Shown: positions 37,935 to 46,039, counted from the stretch's first letter. The stretch is DNA of 64,000 nucleotides from Microbacterium sp. 67-17 (GCF_001898325.1 NZ_MKTR01000012.1:1-64000); one strand, 5' to 3'. Numbers and translations: made by a program. The notes: a model not told the origin generated them from the letters alone.

Positions 37935-39502
37935 CCGCTGAAAGCGTCGGTTGTGACCGACTTTCCCCGCTCGAGAGCCGGCGCGAGGTCGGCGATCAGG
38001 CGGGGCGGGCCCGAGATCGCAGCGTGCCGGGCATGCAGGTCGGGGACGACCTGCAGCAGGCCGGGCGCGTCCAGGCGCACACCGCGCGCCCACTGCCAGT
38101 TCGCAGGCAGCGGTCCCGGGTCATCACGCGTGAAGACGACCACGGGCACCCCGGATGCCGCGATGTCGTCACGGAAGGCGAGCTCGGCAGCCTCGGAGGC
38201 GACGTAGACCAGAACGATGTCTCGGCCCTGCCCGCTCGCGTGAAGATGGCGCAGCTGCGACACGAACGGCGTGATGCCGATTCCGGCGGCGACCATGAGG
38301 AGCTGACTGTCAGCCCGGTTCGGCAGCACGAAGTCTCCCCAGATTCCGGTGACGGCCAGGGATGCTCCCGCGTCGACCTCCGCGAGCGCGCGCTTGTACG
38401 AGCTGGGCGCAGGTCCGCCCGAGCCCTCCGGGTACTCCCGGAAGGCGATACGGATCGTCGGGAGGTCTTCCGGCGCGGACGCGATGCTGAACTCACGGCG
38501 CGTACCGCGTGCGTCAGGCCTGCGGTGCGGCACGTCGAGCTCGAGGTACTGCCCGGGAAGGAAACGGATGCGGCGCTTGGCGGTGAAGGTCAGCATCCGT
38601 ACCGTCGGAGTGATCATCTCGCGCGAGTCCAGGGTCAGCCGAACAGCAGCACGCACCGAGAACGCGAAGGCAACGAGGTTCCCCACCAACAGCGCGCGCT
38701 CTTGGCCGAGGGTGATCTCACCGAGAGAGATCGGCCACCCGGCAAGAACGCCGACGACACCCGCGACGAGGAACTGCTGCCAGCGCCGAGGCGGGAGCGT
38801 CAGCGGCTCGGACAGCATGAACACACCGAGGAACAGGAACGGCGAGGACCACAGCAGCGACCAGAAGATCGTCAGCGCATCGACCGCGAGACCCGCCGTC
38901 TGGTACTGGATCGTCGTGCGCACGAAGCCGACTGCGACGGCGATCAGCAGAAACACGAGGACCACGCGGATCTTCTCGGTGCGCCACAGCACCGCCAGAC
39001 CGAGAACGACGACGGGGGCTGCGAGCACTGGCGTTCCCACCCACCACGCCGAGGCACCGAGCGCCGGAATCCAGATGCTCACGACCGTGAGCACCGCGGC
39101 GCCAGCCGCGGCCGGGTTGAAGATGTGGCGGCCGCGCCAGGCCAACAGGTACTTGGATGCCGCTGCCACGGCCCCTGCCAGCGCGATGCCCACCAGCGCT
39201 GCCGGTTCGAGCGTGGGTCTCAGGACGAACAGCAGGATGAACGCGGTGATCACCGAGGACTCGAGCCGGAGCGATTGCCCGATGATCCGGTGCGCGACAA
39301 CATCGACGATGCCGCACGCGACGGCAAGCACCGCGAGGGTGGCGAGCAACTCCAGCGGGCTGGGAGCGACCAGTCCGAAGAACGAGACTCCGAACGCGAC
39401 CACGGTCAGGGCAAGGAGTGCCAGGAAGACCATGCGATACATCGAGACCTTGCCGAGCACCGCGAACACACGATTCCACCCTGCGGTCAGCCATCCGATC
39501 AT
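37928..39502 (-). CDS. Fused RnfD/NqrB-like membrane domain and ferredoxin-NADP reductase domain
   Basis: 524 aa. The N-terminal 285 residues form about eight to ten helices with an RnfD/NqrB-like segment (HIFNPAAAGAAVL). The C-terminal part is a flavodoxin reductase: FAD motif RREFSIASAPED after LPGQYLELDVP, and NAD(P) motif MVAAGIGITPFVSQL. It probably takes electrons from cytosolic NAD(P)H to a flavin on the outer face, here the FMN-binding lipoprotein of the same operon. The start overlaps the apbE stop by 4 nt. Confidence 0.85.
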   Translation of the reverse strand: MIGWLTAGWNRVFAVLGKVSMYRMVFLALLALTVVAFGVSFFGLVAPSPLELLATLAVLAVACGIVDVVAHRIIGQSLRLESSVITAFILLFVLRPTLEPAALVGIALAGAVAAASKYLLAWRGRHIFNPAAAGAAVLTVVSIWIPALGASAWWVGTPVLAAPVVVLGLAVLWRTEKIRVVLVFLLIAVAVGFVRTTIQYQTAGLAVDALTIFWSLLWSSPFLFLGVFMLSEPLTLPPRRWQQFLVAGVVGVLAGWPISLGEITLGQERALLVGNLVAFAFSVRAAVRLTLDSREMITPTVRMLTFTAKRRIRFLPGQYLELDVPHRRPDARGTRREFSIASAPEDLPTIRIAFREYPEGSGGPAPSSYKRALAEVDAGASLAVTGIWGDFVLPNRADSQLLMVAAGIGITPFVSQLRHLHASGQGRDIVLVYVASEAAELAFRDDIAASGVPVVVFTRDDPGPLPANWQWARGVRLDAPGLLQVVPDLHARHAAISGPPRLIADLAPALERGKSVTTDAFSGY

Positions 39503-40398
39503 GTGAACAACTCTGCCCTACACCGCTCTGTCCCGAATCCGGGAGACCATTCGACACGTCCGGTCGTCGTCATCCGCACCCACTCGACGCCCCACCGATA
39601 CGCGAGTTCCGCGCCGCCATCGAAGAACAGGGCGGTAGCCGCCGCGTCAGCCAGCATCGCCGTCGGGGCAACAGCCCAGGTCGCTGCGATGGTTCGAACC
39701 GGCACGCCTGTCCGAGCGTCCAGGACGTGGTGCAGGCCGTCGCCCCAGGCACGCCGGTTCGTCGCCGAGGCACACAGCGCCGCATCCTCGAGATCAACGA
39801 CACCGATGATCCGCGTCGAATCGTACGGATGCTCGAGTCCGATCCGCTCACGCGAACCCGAGCAACGGACATCACCGCCAGCATCGACAGTGAGGGAGGC
39901 TCGCTCGGCATCCTCGAGGTACTCAAGGACGAGATCGACGAGGCGACCCTTTCCGATCGCGCCGACATCGATGAGCGCCGGTAGCGAGACCGTGAGCGCA
40001 CCATCGCCGGTGGAGATGACTCGACGCCAGTCGCGTGGGGCGCTGACGGGGTCGCTCGGACGCAGCGAATACGATGCGTCATAACCGAGGGCTTCGAGCG
40101 AGACCCCCACGAGCGGGTTCACCGCCCCATCCGTTGCCGCGCCGAGGTCGTCGTAGACAGCGAACATCACCTCCGCGTCAGGGGGAAGAGCACGCGAGCC
40201 ACCCGACGCCAGCGCGCTCACCGTGGAGTCCTCGCGAAAGCGCGACCACTCCCGATCGAAGTCCTCGATCAGCGCGCGCACGGCGGCGCGCTCCCCGTCC
40301 GTGAGCGGCTCGTGAGTGTCGATCATCCACTGCGTGCCGGTCGCCTCGAAGCGCCAACCCCCCGCTGGCTCCCCGTTCGCACGGGCCTCGTGTCTCAT
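39499..40398 (-). CDS. apbE: ApbE-type FAD:protein FMN transferase
   Basis: 299 aa from ATG 40398 (upstream in-frame ATG runs into the preceding gene). Family motifs: FREDSTVSAL, GAVNPLVGVSLEALGYD, IDVGAIGKGRLVD (FAD/Mg site) and VDAGGDVRCSG, then AWGDGLHHVLDARTG and metal ligands in TAMLADAAAT. It attaches FMN through a phosphoester to Ser/Thr of target proteins. No signal peptide is visible, although ApbE usually works outside the membrane; Tat/Sec-independent placement is unexplained. It sits 13 nt after the FMN-binding protein gene. Confidence 0.9.
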   Translation of the reverse strand: MRHEARANGEPAGGWRFEATGTQWMIDTHEPLTDGERAAVRALIEDFDREWSRFREDSTVSALASGGSRALPPDAEVMFAVYDDLGAATDGAVNPLVGVSLEALGYDASYSLRPSDPVSAPRDWRRVISTGDGALTVSLPALIDVGAIGKGRLVDLVLEYLEDAERASLTVDAGGDVRCSGSRERIGLEHPYDSTRIIGVVDLEDAALCASATNRRAWGDGLHHVLDARTGVPVRTIAATWAVAPTAMLADAAATALFFDGGAELAYRWGVEWVRMTTTGRVEWSPGFGTERCRAELFT

Positions 40399-40411
40399 CA
40401 GATCGACAAGA

Positions 40412-40867
40412 TCAGGCGGCAGCCTCGGACTTGATGAGCTCGAGGGCCTGCATGAAACCACCGCTGGTCAACGAGGATCCCGACACCCGGCTGACCGAGA
40501 CGTCGTCGAGGCTCTTGCCCACGACCTCGTCGCTGATGCCGCCGATGAACTGTGACTGATACTGCTCGGACTCGCGCGCCTGCGGGTCACCCGTGACCTC
40601 GACATCCGTCACGATGTCGTCGGCGATCGTCAGCGTCACCGTGACCGTTTCCACCGACTCAGGCGTCGCGTACGACCCCTCCGCGGTGTAGGTGCCATCC
40701 GCGTAGCCGCCGGAAGAGCTCGATCCCGAGCTCGTGTCGGCTGTTCCGGCACCCGTCTGCGCAGATCCGGTGTCGGCTGCCGTGCCGCAGCCGGCAAGGC
40801 TCAGAGCACCGGCAACGCCGACGAGGGCGACGCCGACGCGTACCGGGCGGGAGGGGGTGCGAATCAT
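40412..40867 (-). CDS. FMN-binding domain lipoprotein
   Basis: 151 aa from ATG 40867 (AGGAAGG 6 nt upstream; ATG 40873 abuts the site). Signal peptide with lipobox LAGC (Cys27), a Ser/Gly/Thr-rich linker, and an FMN_bind domain: YADGTYTAEGSYATPES to the C-terminus. The flavinylation motif reads SGSSLTSGG (about 129-137) where the usual form is SGAT-x-TS, so the acceptor would be Ser132 rather than Thr. Expected to be flavinylated by the adjacent ApbE and reduced by the fused reductase. Confidence 0.88.
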   Translation of the reverse strand: MIRTPSRPVRVGVALVGVAGALSLAGCGTAADTGSAQTGAGTADTSSGSSSSGGYADGTYTAEGSYATPESVETVTVTLTIADDIVTDVEVTGDPQARESEQYQSQFIGGISDEVVGKSLDDVSVSRVSGSSLTSGGFMQALELIKSEAAA

Positions 40868-40910
40868 GAGCATCCTTCCTGGGGATCGTCTCCGCCATCT
40901 TCGCTTTCAT

Positions 40911-40924
40911 GCCTATGCATAGGC
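40911..40924. promoter_or_regulatory. Perfect 14-bp palindrome upstream of the flavin module
   Basis: GCCTATGCATAGGC lies 44 bp before the lipoprotein ATG and 35 bp after the prs stop, the right place for an operator of the flavin operon. No -10 box could be fixed. Confidence 0.5.
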
Positions 40925-40958
40925 TTTGAGGCGGCGACGAACGCGCAAGGATGTCGGC

Positions 40959-41993
40959 TCAGGCCGCGCCGTCGAACATGCTCGTGACCGAGCCGTCCTC
41001 GAACACTTCGCGGATCGCGCGCGCCAGCAGCGGCGCGATCGGAAGCACGGTGAGGGAGTCCCAGCGCTTTCGGTCGGGGATCGGAATCGTGTCGGTCACC
41101 ACGACCTCATCGATGGACGCATCCTGCAGCCGCTCGCTGGCCGGATCACTGAACACGGCGTGGGTTGCCGCGACGATGACACGCTCGGCGCCGCTCTTCT
41201 TCAGGGCCTGCGCGGCTTTGACGATCGTGCCGCCGGTGTCGATCATGTCGTCGACGAGGAGGCAGACGCGGCCTTCGACCTGGCCGACGATCTCGCTGAC
41301 GGTGACCTGGTTCGCCACGTTCGGGTCGCGCCGCTTGTGGATGATCGCCAGCGGCGCACCCAGGCTGTCCGACCACGTGTCGGCGACGCGGACGCGTCCG
41401 GTGTCCGGCGAGACGACGGTGAGTTTGGCGCGGTCTTCGGGCGAGAGGTTCTCTTCGAAGTACTCCAGCAGCACAGGCTTGGCGAAGAGGTGATCGACGG
41501 GACCGTCGAAGAAGCCCTGGATCTGAGCGGCGTGCAGATCGACGCTCATGACGCGGTCGGCGCCTGCCGTCTTGACCAGGTCCGCGACGAGGCGAGCGCT
41601 GATCGGCTCACGCCCGCGCCCCTTCTTGTCTTGCCGGGAGTACGGGAAGTAGGGCGCGACGACCGTGATCCGCTTCGCGGAGGCCCGCTTCGCAGCATCC
41701 AGCATGATCAGCAGCTCCATCATCCATTCGTTGACGGGCGGGCCGAAGGACTGGATCAGGAACAGGTCGCAGCCGCGGATCGAGACCTCGAAGCGTGTCA
41801 GGATCTCGCCGGACGCGAAAGTGCGGTACTCCGTCGGGACGAGATTCGTGCCGAGCGCCGTCGCAACATCGTCGGCAAGGCTCGGGTGCGAGCGGCCGGT
41901 TGCAACGACCAGGCGCTTCTTGGTCTTGGCGACCAGGCCGGGAGCGATACCGCTGTCCCTGTCGAGATCAACCGTCTTGTTCTTGCTCGCCAT
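40959..41993 (-). CDS. prs: Ribose-phosphate pyrophosphokinase
   Basis: 344 aa from ATG 41993. It makes PRPP from ribose 5-phosphate and ATP. Motifs: FGPPVNEWMMELLIM, APYFPYSRQDKKGRGREPI (ATP-binding flexible loop), and PRPP loop VDDMIDTGGTIVKAA. It overlaps the glmU 3' end by 26 bp, so both are co-transcribed, as in most actinobacteria. Confidence 0.95.
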   Translation of the reverse strand: MASKNKTVDLDRDSGIAPGLVAKTKKRLVVATGRSHPSLADDVATALGTNLVPTEYRTFASGEILTRFEVSIRGCDLFLIQSFGPPVNEWMMELLIMLDAAKRASAKRITVVAPYFPYSRQDKKGRGREPISARLVADLVKTAGADRVMSVDLHAAQIQGFFDGPVDHLFAKPVLLEYFEENLSPEDRAKLTVVSPDTGRVRVADTWSDSLGAPLAIIHKRRDPNVANQVTVSEIVGQVEGRVCLLVDDMIDTGGTIVKAAQALKKSGAERVIVAATHAVFSDPASERLQDASIDEVVVTDTIPIPDRKRWDSLTVLPIAPLLARAIREVFEDGSVTSMFDGAA

Positions 41994-43434
41994 CGTCCGC
42001 TTCCTGTGCGGACCGGGCACGCGCAGCTACCTCGGCGGCGGCTGTTCCCGGTCTGTTGTTCTCGACCCATCCCTCGATGTTGCGCTGAGGGGCAACGCTC
42101 AGAGCCAGCGCACCGGGAGGGACATCTTTGCGGATGACGGCACCGGCGCCGGTCTTCGCACCGTCTCCGATCCTAACGGGCGCGACGAAGACGTTGTGCG
42201 ACCCGGAGTGGACCTCATCACCGATCTCGGTGCGGTGCTTGGCGAGATCGTCGTAGTTGGCGGTGATCGCCCCGGCGCCCAGGTTGACGCCGCGCCCGAT
42301 CGTGGTGTCACCGATGTAGGACAGGTGCGGAACCTTGCTTCGCTCACCGATCGTGGAGTTTTTGATCTCGACGAACGTGCCGACCTTGCTCTGCGCGTCC
42401 AGGGTCGCGCCGGGGCGAAGATACGCGAACGGACCAACCGTCGCGCCTCGTCCGATGACAGCCAGCGTCGCGTCGGTGCGAGTGACCGTCGCGTTCTCCC
42501 CCACCTCGCAGTCAACGAGTGAGGTGTCAGGGCCGATCGTCGCGCCGCGCTCGACGGTCGTGGCGCGCAGGACATGCGTGTTCGGCAGCACCGTGACATC
42601 CGGAGCGAGACTGGCCGTCACATCGATCCAGGTCGATGCCGGGTCGAGGATCGTCGCACCTTCGAGCTGCCAGCGACGCACGGTCCGCGCGTTGAGTGTG
42701 CGCGCAGCCTCCGACAGCTGCACTCGGTCGTTCACGCCGAGCGCGTCCTGTGCCGCAGGAGCCTCGGATGCCGCGACGACCTCGCCTGCCCCGCGGAGGA
42801 TGCCGATGACGTCAGTGAGGTACTTCTCACCCTGGGCGTTGGCCGTACCGACGGAGGCAAGGCTCGTGCGCAACTGCGCGGCACGGAACACGTAGATGCC
42901 GGTGTTGATCTCCCGCACAGCGAGCTCGTCGGGTGACGCATCCTTCTGTTCGACGATGCGGTCGACCTCCCCGTCGGCACCGCGGATGACGCGACCGTAC
43001 CCCGTGGCGTCATCGAGCGTCGCGCACAGCAGCGTCGCACCCGCCGCCGCTGCACGATGGCGGGCGAGCAGCCCCTCGACGACGCTGACCTCGACCAGGG
43101 GCACATCGGCGCTCAGCACCAGCACGTCCCCGTCGAATCCATCGAGCGCGGCAAGCGCCAGTTCCACTGCGCGACCGGTGCCGGGAATCTCGTCCTGGTC
43201 GACGACATCGACTCCCGGAAGCAGGCCAGTGACGGCGTCCGCGACGAGATCGCGCTCGTGACGGACCACGACGACAGCGCGCGCCGGGGCCAGTGCCGAC
43301 GCGGTACGCAACACATGGCCGATCAGCGGAAGCCCACCGATCTGGTGAAGGACCTTCGGGGTGGCGGACTTCATCCGGGTCCCCTGGCCTGCCGCCAGAA
43401 TGACGACGGCGACGGGGGTTGGGTTCTCAGCCAT
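41968..43434 (-). CDS. glmU: Bifunctional GlmU: GlcNAc-1-P uridyltransferase / GlcN-1-P acetyltransferase
   Basis: 488 aa. N-terminal pyrophosphorylase (LAAGQGTRMKSATPKVLH) and C-terminal left-handed beta-helix (GATIGPDTSL, GRGATVGPFAYLRPGA, GAGAITANYDD). It makes UDP-GlcNAc for peptidoglycan. The ATG at 43434 is the only start before the nucleotide loop, and lies one base after the tRNA-Gln body; the only Shine-Dalgarno-like bases (GGCGGAG) are in the tRNA acceptor stem. The C-terminal tail is Ala/Glu/Gln-rich and overlaps prs. Confidence 0.95.
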   Translation of the reverse strand: MAENPTPVAVVILAAGQGTRMKSATPKVLHQIGGLPLIGHVLRTASALAPARAVVVVRHERDLVADAVTGLLPGVDVVDQDEIPGTGRAVELALAALDGFDGDVLVLSADVPLVEVSVVEGLLARHRAAAAGATLLCATLDDATGYGRVIRGADGEVDRIVEQKDASPDELAVREINTGIYVFRAAQLRTSLASVGTANAQGEKYLTDVIGILRGAGEVVAASEAPAAQDALGVNDRVQLSEAARTLNARTVRRWQLEGATILDPASTWIDVTASLAPDVTVLPNTHVLRATTVERGATIGPDTSLVDCEVGENATVTRTDATLAVIGRGATVGPFAYLRPGATLDAQSKVGTFVEIKNSTIGERSKVPHLSYIGDTTIGRGVNLGAGAITANYDDLAKHRTEIGDEVHSGSHNVFVAPVRIGDGAKTGAGAVIRKDVPPGALALSVAPQRNIEGWVENNRPGTAAAEVAARARSAQEADDGEQEQDG

Positions 43435-43435
43435 G

Positions 43436-43507
43436 CTCCGCCGCCAGGACTCGAACCTAGACTTCACAGCTCCAAAGGCTGTCGTGCTGCCATTACACCA
43501 CGGCGGA
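43436..43507 (-). tRNA. tRNA-Gln (anticodon UUG)
   Basis: 72 nt. Acceptor TCCGCCG/CGGCGGA, discriminator G, anticodon arm ACAGC-CTTTGGA-GCTGT (anticodon TTG), T-loop TTCGAGT. CCA is not encoded, but the next bases are CA, the A being the first base of the glmU ATG. It reads codons CAA and, by wobble, CAG. It precedes glmU in the same orientation, a conserved actinobacterial arrangement. Confidence 0.95.
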
Positions 43508-43552
43508 CCGGCGCGTGACGCGGCCGCGTTCCAGTCTGCCAGAGGACGTGTC

Positions 43553-43604
43553 AGCCGGGATAACGGCTCTGCCACCCGCGACAATGACCTGCTGCCGAGA
43601 TAAT
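43553..43604 (+). promoter_or_regulatory. marR promoter with repeated GATAA-containing elements
   Basis: AGCCG-N6-CGGCT (43553-43568) encloses GGATAA. A related copy, TGCCGAGATAATGGCTCA, begins 40 bp later and includes the -10 box GATAAT (43599-43604), 6 nt before the GTG. These are candidate operators for the MarR regulator itself. Confidence 0.5.
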
Positions 43605-43610
43605 GGCTCA

Positions 43611-44108
43611 GTGCCCGCTGAATCCGACGAAGTCGACCGCATCGTCGGCGCGTGGAGTACCCAGCGGCCAGACTTGGACTTCTCTCCCCTCGAGGTTCTC
43701 TCGCGGGTCGACCGCCTGTCCCGGCACCTCGATCGGGCGCGCCGGGAGGCCTTCCGCCGTTCCGAGCTCGAGCCGTGGGAGTGGGATGTCCTGTCGGCAC
43801 TACGACGGGCGGGCGAGCCGTTCCAGCTCAGCCCGAAGCAGTTGCTGCAGCAGACACTTGTCTCGTCGGGCACGATGACCAACCGCATCGACCGGCTCGT
43901 AGGGCGCCGCCTGGTGCGTCGCGAGTCCGATCCGGGCGACGGGCGCGGCATCCTCGTGACGCTCACGGAGGAGGGACGGACACGGGTGGATGCCGCCATC
44001 ACGCGCCTCGTGGATGCCGAAGCGGTACTCCTGGACAGCCTCTCCCGCGCCGACCGCGACCGACTCGCAGCCCTGCTGCGCAAACTTTCCCTGGGGTTCG
44101 ACACATGA
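43611..44108 (+). CDS. MarR-family transcriptional regulator
   Basis: 165 aa from GTG 43611, chosen from the 6-nt distance to GATAAT; longer in-frame starts exist (43515). Winged helix with LSPKQLLQQTLVSSGTMTNRIDRL (recognition helix within it), the RRESDPGDGRGILVTLT wing, and amphipathic dimer helices. MarR proteins repress efflux or detoxification genes and release DNA on binding small phenolic or oxidising ligands. Its stop overlaps the following membrane gene by 4 nt, so they form a pair. Confidence 0.87.
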   Translation: MPAESDEVDRIVGAWSTQRPDLDFSPLEVLSRVDRLSRHLDRARREAFRRSELEPWEWDVLSALRRAGEPFQLSPKQLLQQTLVSSGTMTNRIDRLVGRRLVRRESDPGDGRGILVTLTEEGRTRVDAAITRLVDAEAVLLDSLSRADRDRLAALLRKLSLGFDT

Positions 44109-44626
44109 CAGACACCGAACGCGCCTCTGAACCGATCGACGAGCACCCGCGATGGCACGCGTGGTTCGACGCACGGTTCCGCTCCCCCGCTGCGATCTAC
44201 GGCCTCATCGTGTTCTCAGCGCTGCTGATGATCAGCGCTGACCATGAGGACGACGTGCCGACCGTGGTTCTCACCGCGTCGAGCACGCTCGTCGTCTTCT
44301 TCATCGCGCATGTGTTCGCCCACACTCTCGCCGACCACGGCAAGCACCGCCTGGGTCTCGCGATCCGCTACGCCCTCTCCCACTCGGCGGGCATGCTCTG
44401 GGCGGCTGTCCTGCCGGCGATTGCCATGCTCGTTGCCGGTGCGCAGGGCCAGCCGGCGGTCGACGCTGCCGACTACGCGGTATGGGCCACCATGGCGGTG
44501 CTGGCGTTTCTCGGTTACATCGCCTTCTCGCGCACGGGCGCCCACTGGAGCATCCGGATCCTCGGCGCGATCGGCACCGCCCTTCTCGGTGTCTTCGTCG
44601 CGATCCTCGAGTACGCCTTCCACTGA
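44105..44626 (+). CDS. Four- or five-helix membrane protein of unknown function
   Basis: 173 aa. Polar N-terminus, then helices at about 30-47, 53-72, 90-113, 122-142 and 149-168. A short HVFAHTLADHGKHR loop between helices 2 and 3 has several His, a possible metal or quinone contact. I do not recognise the family. Coupled to marR (ATGA overlap), so it may be its direct target. Confidence 0.7.
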   Translation: MTDTERASEPIDEHPRWHAWFDARFRSPAAIYGLIVFSALLMISADHEDDVPTVVLTASSTLVVFFIAHVFAHTLADHGKHRLGLAIRYALSHSAGMLWAAVLPAIAMLVAGAQGQPAVDAADYAVWATMAVLAFLGYIAFSRTGAHWSIRILGAIGTALLGVFVAILEYAFH

Positions 44627-44630
44627 GCCC

Positions 44631-44654
44631 CCCCCTGCGCTGCAGCGCAGGGGG
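44631..44654. terminator. Perfect 24-bp palindrome, probable terminator
   Basis: CCCCCTGCGCTG followed by its exact complement, 4 bp after the membrane-protein stop. It could form a 10-bp stem with a small loop on either strand; no T-run follows, so an operator or protein-binding role is also possible. Confidence 0.55.
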
Positions 44655-44671
44655 ATGTCCTCCACTCCGCG

Positions 44672-44677
44672 TAGCGT
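44672..44677 (+). promoter_or_regulatory. Candidate -10 box (TAGCGT) of the Eis-like gene
   Basis: TAGCGT plus 6 nt (GGAGGC) to ATG 44684; a TCCAC/GTGGA inverted repeat flanks it. Confidence 0.45.
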
Positions 44678-44683
44678 GGAGGC

Positions 44684-46000
44684 ATGACGAGTGAGCATGT
44701 GCAGTTCTTCCACGACGCGCCCCTCGATGCGGCAATGTCGGAATCTCTTGCGCAGCACGGCCTGACGGTGGTCGCTGTGGGCAGCGCCTCCAGAGCACAC
44801 AACGATGCGTGGTTGTCAGCCGTAGCCCGTGGGTTTCTGGAGGACGAGCCGAGCGAGGTTCGCCGCGAGGCCTTCGTCGGTCACACCGCGCACCGCCGCA
44901 AGCTCGGCGTCTATGACTCCAGCTCGCCGCAACCTGAGATTCCGGTCGCGACCTTCGCATCGTGGGCGACCGAGCTCACCGTGCCGGGCGGCACCGTGAC
45001 AGCCAGCGCGATCAGCTCGGTGACCGTGGCTCCGACCCATCGTCGGCGCGGCATCCTCCGTTCGCTCATGGCTGGTGAGTTGCGAACCGCCGCCTCGCTC
45101 GGTCTGCCCGTTGCCGTGCTGACCGTCAGCGAGTCGACCATCTACGGCAGGTTCGGGTTCGGTGCGGCTGCCGCGGTGGCGAACTGGGAGATTCGCACGC
45201 GCCGGGCCGGGTGGATCGGGCCCGAAGCACCTGGGCGCGTGGACTTCGTATCCCGCGAACAAGCACGGCAGGTCGCGGAAGCCCTCCACGAGCGAGTGCG
45301 TAACACCTCCCCCGGCGAGATCGCGCTTCCCGGCGGCCATCTCAATCGATTCTTCGGCACGAGCCCCGATGCCGAGAAGGCCGAGCGCTTACGCACCATC
45401 CAGTACCGCTCGCCCGCGGGTGACGTTGATGGGCTTGCGGTCTACCGCGTCGTCGAGAACCCGCACGACTTCAGCGAGTCCACGCTCGAGCTGTCGTGGC
45501 TGCTTGCCGCGACCGACGAGGCGTACGCCGCCCTGTGGCGGTTCCTCCTCGAGATGGATCTCATCGCGATTCTGCGTGCGTCGGAGCTTGCCATCGACGA
45601 GCCGCTGTGGTGGATGATCGCAGACCAGCGGGCGGCGAAGATCACGGTCACAGACCACCAGTACGTCCGCATCCTCGATGTGCCGGCAGCGCTCGCGAGC
45701 CGACGCTTCGGGACCGCCGACACGATAGCGCTCGAGGTTGACGACCCGCTGGGTATCGCGGGTGGCACGTTCGTGCTGACGACGGATGCCGAGGGTCGCG
45801 CGTCGGTTGAGGCTGTCGAGACTCCCCCGCCCGGTGTGCCCCTGCTGCGGCTCGGCGTGCGTGAGCTGTCATCCCTGTTCCTGGGAGGTGTGTCGGTGTC
45901 GACCCTCGCCCGCGCGGGCCGAGTCGATGCTGACGATCCGGCCCGGATTGCGCGCGTGTTCCAGACCGTGGGCGCCCCGCGGCTGAGCTTCTGGTACTGA
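44684..46000 (+). CDS. Eis-like GNAT N-acetyltransferase
   Basis: 438 aa, the normal length of the Eis family: two GNAT folds plus a sterol-carrier-like C-terminal domain. Acetyl-CoA loop SSVTVAPTHRRRGILRSLM, then VSESTIYGRFGFG. The C-terminus ends in a carboxylate preceded by aromatic residues (LSFWY), as in Eis where the terminal carboxylate is catalytic. Eis proteins acetylate amines of aminoglycosides or proteins; the substrate here is unknown. It contains a TTA leucine codon (45389-45391), rare in this genome type. Confidence 0.88.
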   Translation: MTSEHVQFFHDAPLDAAMSESLAQHGLTVVAVGSASRAHNDAWLSAVARGFLEDEPSEVRREAFVGHTAHRRKLGVYDSSSPQPEIPVATFASWATELTVPGGTVTASAISSVTVAPTHRRRGILRSLMAGELRTAASLGLPVAVLTVSESTIYGRFGFGAAAAVANWEIRTRRAGWIGPEAPGRVDFVSREQARQVAEALHERVRNTSPGEIALPGGHLNRFFGTSPDAEKAERLRTIQYRSPAGDVDGLAVYRVVENPHDFSESTLELSWLLAATDEAYAALWRFLLEMDLIAILRASELAIDEPLWWMIADQRAAKITVTDHQYVRILDVPAALASRRFGTADTIALEVDDPLGIAGGTFVLTTDAEGRASVEAVETPPPGVPLLRLGVRELSSLFLGGVSVSTLARAGRVDADDPARIARVFQTVGAPRLSFWY

Positions 46001-46026
46001 CGCGCGGCTGAACTCCGCACGGCGCC

Positions 46027-46032
46027 TAGCCT
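46027..46032 (+). promoter_or_regulatory. Candidate -10 box (TAGCCT) of the ABC-F gene
   Basis: TAGCCT plus 7 nt (GGAGGGG) to ATG 46040, in the 39-bp gap after the Eis-like gene. Confidence 0.5.
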
Positions 46033-46039
46033 GGAGGGG

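Noticed and set aside
41968..43800. GlmU starting further upstream (frame open to 43800)
   Set aside because: The extension runs through the tRNA-Gln gene and encodes low-complexity Arg/Pro sequence; similarity begins at 43434.
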